A stretch of DNA of 64,000 bases from Streptomyces sp. KL109B. GTDB lineage: Bacteria; Actinomycetota; Actinomycetes; Streptomycetales; Streptomycetaceae. The translations under genes were made by a program, and so were the position numbers. The stretch lies in the NCBI RefSeq assembly GCF_030766935.1, contig NZ_JASERL010000003.1, positions 620,001 through 684,000 of the forward strand, given 5' to 3'. Below the pieces are notes generated by a model. That model worked only from the letters and a program-made list of their open reading frames with translations, did no database searches and was not told the origin of the DNA. Shown in pieces: positions 44,195 to 51,975 of this stretch (position 1 is the stretch's first letter; the number at the start of each line of letters is the position of its first letter).

Positions 44195-44446
44195 GTGGCG
44201 GTCGTCGAGAAGCTGTTGGCCGTGCACGACCAGTGCGGCGGCGGCCCACACGCCCAGTCTGAAGTGCCATCGCGCCCGCTTCCGGCCATGTCCGGCTTCT
44301 GCTCCGCGTACCGCGTGCTGAGCTCGCCCAGGAACCCGACGGTGCTCGACAGCGACTACGTCGCCTACACCCACGCAATGAACCTCGCACGCTCCGCCGT
44401 TGCACTGAATGATCGCCAGCCCGTTCCTCGGCACCCCGGCGGGTGA
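44195..44446 (+). CDS. Possible short gene or gene remnant
   Basis: This 83-residue frame begins VAVVEKLLAVHDQCGG and ends with SDYVAYTHAMNLARSAVALN. Third codon positions are mostly G or C, while the opposite-strand frame sharing those positions contains stops, so plus-strand coding is favoured. There is no ribosome site, and the frame is open upstream, suggesting a truncated remnant. No family recognised. Confidence 0.3.
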   Translation: MAVVEKLLAVHDQCGGGPHAQSEVPSRPLPAMSGFCSAYRVLSSPRNPTVLDSDYVAYTHAMNLARSAVALNDRQPVPRHPGG

Positions 44447-44590
44447 GGGCGAGCTTCTGGTGCGCCACCGACCAGCCGTCGGGTCCAGTCGGCGATGGTG
44501 AGCTGTCCGACCGTTTTGATCCCTGCGGCAGATCGCCAGGTGGACCGGCCCCATGTCGGCTTTGAGGATGTGGCTCAGCAAGGCGTCCTT

Positions 44591-44622
44591 AAGGTGTCCT
44601 TGCTGAAAGGTGTCCTTGCTGG
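44591..44622. repeat. 16-bp tandem duplication AAGGTGTCCTTGCTGA/G
   Basis: Two adjacent 16-base copies (AAGGTGTCCTTGCTGA, AAGGTGTCCTTGCTGG), preceded by a partial AAGGCGTCCTT at 44580. They lie in the gene-poor stretch 44447-44672, about 50 bases before the next ATG. Confidence 0.7.
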
Positions 44623-44672
44623 CTGTGATCGATCCGCCCGTCACCGGGGGCGGGCAATGGGGGGATGGAACC

Positions 44673-45332
44673 ATGGGGCGTTTTGACCGGCGAAGTCGGC
44701 GTAAGGGCATACCGGACGATCCGGCGCTGCGGGCTGCGGCCGCTGAGAATCCCGGGGGCAGCGTCGCCGAGATCGATCCGACGTATATCGACGATCCGAA
44801 CGGCTACGTACCTCCCGAGGCGATCCGCGGCGCGTGGTTGGTGGACAGCAGCGGGAAGCTGACGGGTGAATACCAGCGGAATCCTCGACACGGAGTGCCA
44901 CAGGACGACTTCAGTAAGCTCACTGATCCTGATCACTGGCTTGGCTGGCTCGGTGACGACCCCGCGACCGCTGTCCGGAAGGGCATCGAAGGGTCCCTGC
45001 GCGCCCAGGTGGCGGGCGCGGTGGTCGAGTGGGTCAAGATTCGTGAGACGCCGCGTTTTCTCACGAGTGGCCGCCGGCACTCCGCGGACAAGGAACTCAT
45101 GCTGGTCACCCGCGCGGCACTTGCCGCGCCGTTTGCCCTGTCCGTGCGCACGACGCGGCACGGGCGTTCCGTCCTCCTGGGGGTGTTCTCCTGGGCGGCG
45201 GTGAACCTCTCACCGCCCGAGGTCCGCAAGGATCGGCACTGGTTAGACCTGGGCGTCGGGTTGGACTGGGCCGGTGAACGGCTGCAAGAGCGCATCTACG
45301 AGATTGATGGTGCGGACGGCGCCCCTTTGTGA
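44673..45332 (+). CDS. Hypothetical protein of the accessory island
   Basis: A 219-residue soluble protein with no recognised family. The N-terminus is basic (MGRFDRRSRRKGIPDDP) and the middle contains IDPTYIDDPNGYVPPEAIRG and KLTDPDHWLGWLGDDP. A C-terminal half has two alternating hydrophobic strands (FALSVRTTRHGRSVLLGVFSW) and ends WAGERLQERIYEIDG. It could belong to the effector-immunity or polymorphic-toxin-associated class seen in such islands, but nothing decisive is visible. ATG 44673 follows GGGGGAT. Codon use is slightly less GC-biased than in the core genes. Confidence 0.6.
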   Translation: MGRFDRRSRRKGIPDDPALRAAAAENPGGSVAEIDPTYIDDPNGYVPPEAIRGAWLVDSSGKLTGEYQRNPRHGVPQDDFSKLTDPDHWLGWLGDDPATAVRKGIEGSLRAQVAGAVVEWVKIRETPRFLTSGRRHSADKELMLVTRAALAAPFALSVRTTRHGRSVLLGVFSWAAVNLSPPEVRKDRHWLDLGVGLDWAGERLQERIYEIDGADGAPL

Positions 45333-45473
45333 CGGGTGACGACACGCCGCTGGATGTTTTCGGTATATCAACGGGCTCGCGTGCCATTAGGGGAACAAGG
45401 CCTGCGTGAGGGCGATTTGGTGACCTTGATCGCAACCGTGCCGCTCATGATCATTCGCAGATCGACGCGCACC

Positions 45474-46178
45474 ATGTCCTGGTCCGCGCGCCCTCACCCT
45501 CGCTCTCTCCGTCGGAACCGCCCTGGCCGGGCTGCCGTTGACGACCGCGGCGCCCGCCTGGGCGGTCAGCGGCTACACCTGCGACTCGGGCAGCGTGCCG
45601 GGTGCCTCGGCCTCGGACAACGCCTGCTTCCAGGTGTGCAACGAGACCGTCTCCTACGTCGTGCCGAAGGGCGTGACGAGCATGCGGGTCAGTCTCGACG
45701 GAGCCGGTGGCGGCGCGCACAACGGTGCCGCGGGCGGCCGGACCGTCGCCACGGTCGCCGTGACGCCCGGTGGGACGCTGAGCCTGACCGCCGGCGCTGC
45801 CGGGGTGCTGGGCGCCAAGCGGTGGAACGTCGGGGGCGGCGGTCCGGGCAGCAACGGCAGCCGGGACGGCGGCGGCAAGGGTGGCGGCAGCACCTGCCAG
45901 CGCACCACGGGTGGCCAGGACTCCGACTACGGCGGTGGCGGCGGCTCCGGCTACGTGGGCGGCCCCGGCGTCACCGACGCCACCACCAGCCATGGCAACG
46001 GCAGCGCGCGTGGGTAGCACGGCACCCTGAAGCTCTCCTTCGAGCTGCCGAGCCCGACATCCATCCCACCGGCGGCACCCGCCTCCTCGGCAGGGGAACC
46101 CCCGGCACCGACGTCACCATCCGTACGGCGGACGGCACGGAGATGTGCACGACCCGGGTCCCGGCCAACGACATCTGA
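45474..46178 (+). pseudogene. Decayed secreted Gly-rich protein
   Basis: The remains of an exported protein, broken at several points. ATG 45474 (MSWSA) is in a different frame from the evident signal peptide (ALTLALSVGTALAGLPLTTA, then APAWAVSGYTCD). The Gly-rich middle (VSLDGAGGGAHNGAAGG, GGGGSGYVGGPG) ends at an in-frame TAG at 46015, yet HGTLKLSFELP continues after it in the same frame. A third segment, GTPGTDVTIRTADGTEMCTT, lies in yet another frame and resembles an Ig-like tail. So at least two frameshifts and one nonsense change are present. Confidence 0.7.
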
Positions 46179-46223
46179 AACCGACGACGGCCTCGCGTGA
46201 ACCCGCGCGGGGCCGTCGCGGCT

Positions 46224-47015
46224 TCAACCGGAGGCGGCGGTCGTGGGGTTGTCGGCCGGGATCGCGAACACCGTCCCGGCCTGGGTGGCGAGCGCCGCGA
46301 GCGCGGCCACGGCGAAGGCCGGCAGGCCCAGGGGCGGCAGCGCGAGGGCCAGGGCGAGGAAGAAGACGGCGGGGGCGGCCAGGCCCATGATCAGTCCGTC
46401 GAGGACGGAGACGGCGGCGGTCGGGCCGTGGGTGCGGTGGGTGAAGACGGCCATCACGACGCCGAACACCGGGAACGGGGACAGCAGCCCGGCCAGGTGC
46501 GGGCCGATGGCGGGGGCGAGCGCGATGATGCCCATGACGACGCCGGTGGCGACGGTCATGCGCAGGGGAAGGTCCCAGCCGGGCGGGTTCGCTGCCTTCA
46601 CGGGGTCGGCGGAGGTGCGGCCGGTGCGGCGGGTGATCGCGAATCCGGCGATCAGAGCGGCCAGGACGAGCAGGAACGTGGGGACGGCCGGCCAGTTCAG
46701 CGCGGCCAGGGCGGTGGTGGCGGCGGCGAACGCGAGGCAGCCGGTGGCGAAGGCGGCGGGTATGCCGCGGTGGGCGAGGGCCCGGTAGGCGAGGGCGAAG
46801 ACGAGTTGGGAGATGGTGCCGGCGAGCATGCCGACGGCGGCGTGTCCGGCGAAGGCGTTGCCGTGGTCGGTGGCGAGGAAGAACGCGACGGGTCCGGAGG
46901 TCAGCGGGAGGGCGACGAGCCAGCCGCCGACCTGATGGCCCCAGCGGCGCCCGGCCAGGCTGGCACCACCGATCAGCAGCGGGGTGACCACGACCTTGAC
47001 CGCGACGTTCTGCAC
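46224..47015 (-). CDS. Polytopic membrane protein
   Basis: A 263-residue membrane protein with eight or more hydrophobic segments and short loops, beginning VQNVAVKVVVTPLLIGGASL. The repeats of small residues and the two-half arrangement resemble small permease families, but I do not recognise a specific one. The GTG at 47015 has AGGAGAG eight bases upstream, giving a start before the first membrane segment; the frame is open to 47204. It lies downstream of, and in the same direction as, azlCD. Confidence 0.75.
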   Translation of the reverse strand: MQNVAVKVVVTPLLIGGASLAGRRWGHQVGGWLVALPLTSGPVAFFLATDHGNAFAGHAAVGMLAGTISQLVFALAYRALAHRGIPAAFATGCLAFAAATTALAALNWPAVPTFLLVLAALIAGFAITRRTGRTSADPVKAANPPGWDLPLRMTVATGVVMGIIALAPAIGPHLAGLLSPFPVFGVVMAVFTHRTHGPTAAVSVLDGLIMGLAAPAVFFLALALALPPLGLPAFAVAALAALATQAGTVFAIPADNPTTAASG

Positions 47016-47122
47016 GGGAAATCTCTCCTGGTTCTGGCGCGGGCCCGGCGGGTGTCCGCGTGAGGTGTGGGGTGTGGGGTTCTGGCAACGTAACAAGCCC
47101 GCTGGAGCGCGGTCCTGGCAGG

Positions 47123-47452
47123 TCAGGGTGCGAAGAAGGTGCTCGACAGGGCGACGCAGACGGCGGTGCCGGCGAAGACGCTGAGCAGGGCGTTGCGGCG
47201 CCACAGGTGCAGGCCGACGGTGACCGCGAGCCCGGCGAGCGGGGCGATCGCGCGCGCCTCGGTCACCGGGAGGGTGCGCAGGGTGTAGAGGCTGAGGATG
47301 ACCATTACGCCGGCGGGCATGCGGGTGCTGAGGTAGTGGACGGCCTTGTTGGCGCGCAGGGGTTCCAGGGCGGTGAAGGGCAGGGCGCGCAGGGCCCAGG
47401 TGATCGCGCAGCAGACGGCGGCGACGGCGATCAGGTAGCCGGCGTCAGGCAT
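47123..47452 (-). CDS. azlD: Branched-chain amino acid exporter small subunit AzlD
   Basis: A 109-residue membrane protein with three to four hydrophobic segments, matching the AzlD family. LIAVAAVCCAITWALRALPF at the N-terminus and HYLSTRMPAGVMVILSLYTL in the middle are typical. AzlD works with AzlC in export of branched-chain amino acids and analogues such as azaleucine. ATG 47452 overlaps the azlC stop by eight bases, so the genes are coupled. Confidence 0.9.
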   Translation of the reverse strand: MPDAGYLIAVAAVCCAITWALRALPFTALEPLRANKAVHYLSTRMPAGVMVILSLYTLRTLPVTEARAIAPLAGLAVTVGLHLWRRNALLSVFAGTAVCVALSSTFFAP

Positions 47453-48200
47453 GGGCGGGCTCCCGGCGTGCGGTGCAGTGGCGGGCCAGCAGGGCGGCGG
47501 TGAACAGGCAGAACGCGGTCAGGAGGAGCTGTCCGGGGGTGATCAGTCGGGCGATGAGCGCGGCGAGCGCGGCCAGCAGCGGGGTCGGCAGGTCGTGGCG
47601 GCGCTCCCGGATCGCATCGAGGGCAAGCACCACGAGCAGGGCGGTCATGGCGAAGTCCAGGCCGTTCACGCGCGGCGGGATCAGCGAGCCGACCAGGGCG
47701 CCGGTGAGTGAACCGGCCACGCAGTAGCCGTGGTTGAACGCCTGGAACGCCACCATGCGCGCGCTCGACCAGTCGTGGGCCTGCCCGCCGGTGGTCATGG
47801 CGTACGCCTCGTCGCTGAGCGCGAAGGTGCTGTAGAGCCGGGCCCACCGGCCGCGCACGCGGTGCAGCGGGAAGGACAGCGCGTAGAAGGCGTGCCGCCC
47901 GTTGACGAGGACGGTGGTCAGGGCGACCGTGAGCAGCGGTGTGACGGCCAGCAGCATCGGTACGAGCAGGAACTCCAGCGTGCCGGTGTACATGACGGCG
48001 GAGTACATCGGCGCCGACCACCACGGCAGTCCGGAGTGCGTGACCAGCATCCCGAAGGCGAGACCCATCGGGACCAGGCCGAGTCCGACCGAGGCGGAGT
48101 CCTTGAGCGCGGCGAGCAGGTCGGAGCGGAGCCGGTGCGGTGTGCGGGCAGGCCGCCGGGTGGGGTCGGCGGCGGCGACGGTGGCCGGGGGTATTGCCAT
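47445..48200 (-). CDS. azlC: Branched-chain amino acid exporter large subunit AzlC
   Basis: A 251-residue permease of the AzlC family. After a hydrophilic N-terminus, LKDSASVGLGLVPMGLAFGM and YSAVMYTGTLEFLLVPMLL, then NGRHAFYALSFPLHRV and TFALSDEAYAMTT are strong family blocks. With AzlD it forms a two-protein amino acid exporter in the cytoplasmic membrane. The first gene of a leftward unit, divergent from an Lrp-type regulator, matching the azlB-azlCD logic known in Bacillus. Confidence 0.93.
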   Translation of the reverse strand: MAIPPATVAAADPTRRPARTPHRLRSDLLAALKDSASVGLGLVPMGLAFGMLVTHSGLPWWSAPMYSAVMYTGTLEFLLVPMLLAVTPLLTVALTTVLVNGRHAFYALSFPLHRVRGRWARLYSTFALSDEAYAMTTGGQAHDWSSARMVAFQAFNHGYCVAGSLTGALVGSLIPPRVNGLDFAMTALLVVLALDAIRERRHDLPTPLLAALAALIARLITPGQLLLTAFCLFTAALLARHCTARREPAHA

Positions 48201-48214
48201 GGATGCAATTTTAG

Positions 48215-48227
48215 GAAGGAATCCTTC
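48215..48227. promoter_or_regulatory. Palindrome GAAGGA-A-TCCTTC between azlC and lrp-like gene
   Basis: A perfect 6-1-6 palindrome, 15 bases upstream of azlC and 37 bases upstream of the divergent GTG. It is the right size for an Lrp/AsnC half-site pair. Confidence 0.5.
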
Positions 48228-48263
48228 TTATTTGGTTGCCGATTGTGGCCGTAGTCTGGTCCT

Positions 48264-48722
48264 GTGCGCAATGAAATGAAGCTTGATGCCATCGACCGTC
48301 AAATTTTGCTGCATCTGCGTCAGGACGGTCGGCTGACGAACGTCGAGGTCGCCAAGCGGGTGGGCCTCACGCCGCCGTCGTGCCTGCGTCGCGTGAAGCG
48401 TCTGGAGGAGGCCGGAGTCATCGCCGGCTACCGGGCCGTGATCGACCCCGAAGCCCTCGGCCGCGGCCTGGAAGTCCTCGTAGACATCGAGATATACGCC
48501 CAGGACCGTACGACCATCGAGGAGTTCGAGGCCACCCTCGCCTCCTACGACGAGGTGATCGAGCTGCGCCGCATGTACGGCAGCCCGCACTATTTCGCGC
48601 GCATCGCCATCGCGGACAACACCGCCTACGAGGCTTTCGTGATGGACAAGTTGACCGGCCACCCCGCCGTGCGCGGCCTGGAGTCCCGCCTCACCATGAA
48701 GACGGTCAAGAGCGGTTTCTGA
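48264..48722 (+). CDS. Lrp/AsnC-family regulator (AzlB-like)
   Basis: A 152-residue feast/famine regulator. The HTH is LDAIDRQILLHLRQDGRLTN, then VEVAKRVGLTPPSCLRRVKRL; the RAM ligand domain follows (VLVDIEIYAQDRTT to the end). It probably senses branched-chain amino acids and controls azlCD divergently. A TAGTCT box six bases before GTG 48264 suggests a leaderless mRNA; ATG 48276 is an alternative start. Confidence 0.92.
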   Translation: MRNEMKLDAIDRQILLHLRQDGRLTNVEVAKRVGLTPPSCLRRVKRLEEAGVIAGYRAVIDPEALGRGLEVLVDIEIYAQDRTTIEEFEATLASYDEVIELRRMYGSPHYFARIAIADNTAYEAFVMDKLTGHPAVRGLESRLTMKTVKSGF

Positions 48723-48750
48723 ACGCCTCGGGCCCAGAAGAGTTTGCTCA

Positions 48751-49098
48751 TTACGCCACTGCCGACGTACTTGGTAGCTGTGTCAGACCGGCGGCCCAGG
48801 TGACCACCGCTAGGAGGTGCTCAGGGAGCAGGCCGGTGTGAGGTTCGGGCTGCACGAGCAGGATCGGCGCACCCGCTGCGGTGCGCTCGGCGGCCCACTC
48901 GTGGTCGAGCGCGGTGAAGTCGTCGTCGATCCAGGCGGCCGGGGAGTCACCGAGCAGGGCGTCGATGTGGTCGCGTTTCCAGAGGTAGCCGTTGGGGTGG
49001 CTGGTGGCGATGTTCGGCCGGGGGAGGTCGATGTACGGCAGTGGGGGCAGGCCGAGGAGTGGCCCGATCAGCGTGGTCGCGTCCTGACGCCAGCTGGC
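48751..49098 (-). pseudogene. HAD-domain protein, N-terminal part missing
   Basis: The minus-strand frame ending at TAA 48751 reads SWRQDATTLIGPLLGLPPLP, then WKRDHIDALLGDSPAAWIDD and ILLVQPEPHTGLL, the C-terminal half of a Streptomyces HAD-like family. Homologues begin with an LFLDVDG nucleophile segment about 70 residues earlier. Here the similarity stops at about 49098, where plus-strand sequence of another gene begins, and no start codon exists. The catalytic N-terminus is gone. Confidence 0.7.
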
Positions 49099-49526
49099 CG
49101 GGCCTGCTCGCCGCCGTCGAGGCGCTCGACGTCCGCGCCGTGTTCGCCTTTCCCGTACGCGTCGGGATCATCGGCCTGGGCGCCCTCACCGGTCATCGCA
49201 GCCGCCCGGGAGAGATGTCGATCGCCCAGCTGACCGACGCGTTCCATCTGGCCGACACCCTCGCCCAGCTCACCATCGCCACCGCCGCGCACGCCGACCG
49301 GCCGGGCACCACGCTCCTCGACGAGCCCGGCCTGCACTTCGCCGAGGTCCACCAGGCCACCGGCATGCTCGCCGCCCAGCTCGACACCGGCTGCGACCAC
49401 GCCCTGGTCCGGCTTCGCGGCCACGCCTTCAGCCACGGCCGCCCGCTCCTGGAGGTCGCCCGGGACGTCCTCACCCGCCGACTGCGCCTTGATCTCGACG
49501 GGGACGCCGGGGACGCCCCGTGCTGA
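49096..49526 (+). pseudogene. GAF-ANTAR domain protein, N-terminal part missing
   Basis: The frame encodes LLAAVEALDVRAVFAFPVRV, then IAQLTDAFHLADTLAQLTIA and a C-terminal ANTAR-like end (AEVHQATGMLAAQLDTGCDH, then ALVRLRGHAFSHGRPLLEVA). ANTAR domains bind RNA hairpins to cause antitermination. Full proteins carry about 90 more residues of GAF domain first; here the frame upstream is antisense HAD sequence. A frame is open from 49041, but there is no plausible ribosome site. Probably non-functional. Confidence 0.7.
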
Positions 49527-49622
49527 GCGAGAGGGACAGCCGCCCTGATCCTGGATGTCGCGCGGGGGCGGGCTGGACGAGTGGTTCGGTGTTCGGTGTT
49601 CGGCCGGTGGTGGGGCGGGGCG

Positions 49623-50063
49623 TCAGGCGATGCTGAAGTAGAAGGGGATGTTGGCGTAGCGGCCGTGGCCGTCGGTGGTGATGACGGTGATGGTGTCGGG
49701 GTCGTCGCCGCACCAGGAGTGCGGGTCCGTGCGGATCATGAGGGTGCTGCCGTTGGGCGTCGGCGTGGTGTTGTCGGTGCCGTCGCCGGTGGCGCCGATC
49801 GTGGCCTGGGGGACGACCTTCTGCGGGTCGACGCGGGGGTCGGTGAACGTCAGGCAGTAGGCGCCGAGCGAGGGGTTGTCGACGTTGGCGACGCCCTTGT
49901 TCTGGGAAAGGGAGCCGTCGGCTTCGACCAGCGCCGCGACCTGCGAGTGCGGCGCCCGCGCGGGGCCGGGCGTGGAGGCGACGGCGGCGGTGGCGCCGAC
50001 GGCGGCGCTGGCCGCGAGGGTGGCCGCGATGACGACCTTGGCGCGGGTGGACAGGTGCTTCAT
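49623..50063 (-). CDS. Secreted protein, paralogue A
   Basis: A 146-residue exported protein. The signal peptide is KHLSTRAKVVIAATLAASAA with cleavage likely after AVAS. The mature part has HSQVAALVEADGSLSQNKG, then LGAYCLTFTDP, a second Cys in HSWCGDDPDTITVIT and a closing RYANIPFYFSIA. Two Cys could form a disulfide. It shares layout with the adjacent 50128 gene: both start with a signal peptide, then an A-x-V-x-A-x-G-S segment, a YC(L/I) strand and a similar aromatic end. Function unknown. AGGAA precedes the ATG. Confidence 0.8.
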   Translation of the reverse strand: MKHLSTRAKVVIAATLAASAAVGATAAVASTPGPARAPHSQVAALVEADGSLSQNKGVANVDNPSLGAYCLTFTDPRVDPQKVVPQATIGATGDGTDNTTPTPNGSTLMIRTDPHSWCGDDPDTITVITTDGHGRYANIPFYFSIA

Positions 50064-50127
50064 GGGGTTCCTCGTCTTCTGGTGATTCCGGTGATTCCGG
50101 TGACGTGTCTGCTGGTGGGGCGTGGGG

Positions 50128-50547
50128 TCAGGGGATGACCACGTGGAACGGCTGGTTGGAGGCGGCGCCGTTGCGGCCGGTGATCACGCGAACCGAGTTG
50201 GCGGGGTTGGGACAGCCGCTGCCGGAACGGGTGACGTAGATTTCGCTGCCCCAGTTGGCGCGTTCCTGGAGGGTGGCCATGGGCATGGACTCGGCGACGT
50301 CGATCGTGGGGTCGACCTCGATGCAGTACTTGCCGGTGGCGACGCGCTGCACGGCCACCACGGTGGCGGTCTTCTTGGCGATCGAGCCGCTCGCGTTCAC
50401 CTGGGCGGCGGCCTGGGAGTAGGGGACATCGGCGTCGGCGTGCGCGGCGCCGGCCCCGGTGAGCAGCGAGGCGGCCGCGGCGGCTGCGGTGAGGGCGACG
50501 GTCAGCGCCCTGGAGCGCGGCATGGAGAGCGGCGTGGAAAACGGCAT
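50128..50547 (-). CDS. Secreted protein, paralogue B
   Basis: A 139-residue exported protein with signal MPRSRALTVALTAAAAAASL and AAHADA cleavage region. The mature part AAAQVNASGSIAKKTAT, VATGKYCIEVDPTIDV, then SGCPNPANSVRVITGRNG and NQPFHVVIP parallels paralogue A downstream. Start ATG 50547 follows AAGGAG; the frame is open to 50808 but without a second sensible start. The two genes lie 64 bases apart in the same direction, with a GTGATTCCG direct repeat between them. Confidence 0.78.
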   Translation of the reverse strand: MPFSTPLSMPRSRALTVALTAAAAAASLLTGAGAAHADADVPYSQAAAQVNASGSIAKKTATVVAVQRVATGKYCIEVDPTIDVAESMPMATLQERANWGSEIYVTRSGSGCPNPANSVRVITGRNGAASNQPFHVVIP

Positions 50548-50801
50548 GGGAGCTCCTTGGTGGAGTAGGGGGTGGCAAGGCCGGCGTCGGGTCCCGGGGG
50601 ATCGTGAGCGCGGCCGAAGCGATCTTGGTGAGTCGGTCACTCGCTGCGCCCCTCCCAGGTCAAGCGCCGGTTGACCGGTGTGGCTGGATTGCGGCGCTAT
50701 GGGGTGCGGTTTCCGGCTTCCTGTCTGGGGGCGCGGCGGCGGGCTTTTGTCCGGGAATCGTTCGCCCATGTGCCGGAACGCGTACGTGTTACGGTCGTTA
50801 C

Positions 50802-51446
50802 ATGGCAAAGGAAACGGCGGCGGAGGCGGTGGCCGGGCTCGACCGCTTTCTGCTGATCACGACGAGCACCGCGGGGGCGCCGGAGGCGACCCGGGTGCGG
50901 GTGTGGCGGAAGCTGCGGTCCCTCGGGGCCTTGTACCTGCAGAACTCCGTGTGTCTGCTGCCGGATCTGCCCGTGGTGCGACGTCAGGTGCAGCGGCTGC
51001 TCGTATCCGTACGCAAGGACGGCGGGACCGGTCGTACGCTCACCGTCGTCCTCGGCGAGGAGGGTGAACTCGCCGAGGTGGTCGGGGAGTTCAATGCCGC
51101 GCGGGACCAGGAGTACGGCGAGGTCGTCGAGCGGGCGCCGCAGCTCCTCGCCGAGCTGGAGCGGGAGACCGCGCGGGGCCGGGCGACGTATGCCGAGGTC
51201 GAGGAGTCGGAGGCGGACCTCGAACGGTTCGACAAGTGGCTGACGAAGATCGCCGCCCGTGACTACTTCGCCGCGCCGGGCGGTGCGGCCGCCCGCGAGG
51301 CCGTCGAGCGCTGCCGCGCCGCGCTCGCCGACTTCGAGGACGCCGCCCTCGCCGCCGAGACCGCGGGCCCCGCCGCTCCTGCCGCCTCCGCTGCCGCCGC
51401 CGGGTCCGACGCGGTGCGACGGCCACGGCCGCGTCCCGTCGACTGA
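50802..51446 (+). CDS. ChrB-like (chromate resistance N-terminal domain) protein
   Basis: A 214-residue cytoplasmic protein resembling the ChrB N-terminal domain: DRFLLITTSTAGAPEATRVR, then VWRKLRSLGALYLQNSVCLL and RRQVQRLL. A helical middle contains ARDQEYGEVVERAP and ESEADLERFDKWLTKIAARD. An Ala/Pro-rich tail ends it. ChrB is a chromate-sensing regulator in some bacteria; this homologue lacks the C-terminal half of long ChrB, so the role is unsure. TACGGT six bases before ATG 50802 and no ribosome site suggest a leaderless mRNA. Confidence 0.8.
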   Translation: MAKETAAEAVAGLDRFLLITTSTAGAPEATRVRVWRKLRSLGALYLQNSVCLLPDLPVVRRQVQRLLVSVRKDGGTGRTLTVVLGEEGELAEVVGEFNAARDQEYGEVVERAPQLLAELERETARGRATYAEVEESEADLERFDKWLTKIAARDYFAAPGGAAAREAVERCRAALADFEDAALAAETAGPAAPAASAAAAGSDAVRRPRPRPVD

Positions 51447-51469
51447 TTCATCGAGAGCGAGGCCCCGAC

Positions 51470-51880
51470 ATGTGGTGGGAGATTCTGATCGGTGCCGCGG
51501 CCGGTCTGCTGGTGGCCTGGCTCGCGCTGCTGGCCGCCCTGATCCTCGTACGTCCCAAGGGAGCCCTGTTCGGTGAGGCCGTGCGGCTGCTGCCCGACCT
51601 GTTGCGGCTGCTCAAGCGGCTGGCCGGGGACCGGGGGCTGCCGCGCGGGGTCCGGGTCCGGCTCGCGCTGCTCATGGTCTATCTGGCCAGCCCCATCGAC
51701 CTGATCCCCGACTTCCTGCCGGTCATCGGGTACGCGGACGACGCGATCGTCGTCGCCTTCGTCCTGCGGGGCGTCGTACGCCGGGCGGGCATCGACGCCG
51801 TGCGCGCGCACTGGACCGGCACCGACGACGGTTTCGCCGCGCTCGCCCGGCTCGCGGGGCTGGAGCGGGCCGGCCGCTGA
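51470..51880 (+). CDS. DUF1232 (YkvA) membrane protein
   Basis: A 136-residue protein with one N-terminal membrane segment (WEILIGAAAGLLVAWLALLA) followed by the DUF1232 signature LALLMVYLASPIDLIPDFLP, then VIGYADDAIVVAFVLRG. The second part is weakly hydrophobic and may be membrane-embedded. Function unknown across bacteria. It begins 23 bases after the ChrB-like gene in the same direction and is probably cotranscribed. Confidence 0.9.
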   Translation: MWWEILIGAAAGLLVAWLALLAALILVRPKGALFGEAVRLLPDLLRLLKRLAGDRGLPRGVRVRLALLMVYLASPIDLIPDFLPVIGYADDAIVVAFVLRGVVRRAGIDAVRAHWTGTDDGFAALARLAGLERAGR

Positions 51881-51975
51881 TTCGCCCCTGCCGGTTCACG
51901 GGCCCGGCCCCGCCGGTTCGCGGCTCAGAGGGTTCGGCGGCGGGCCTGTTCGGCCCCTTCGCGGCCAGGCGCCCG

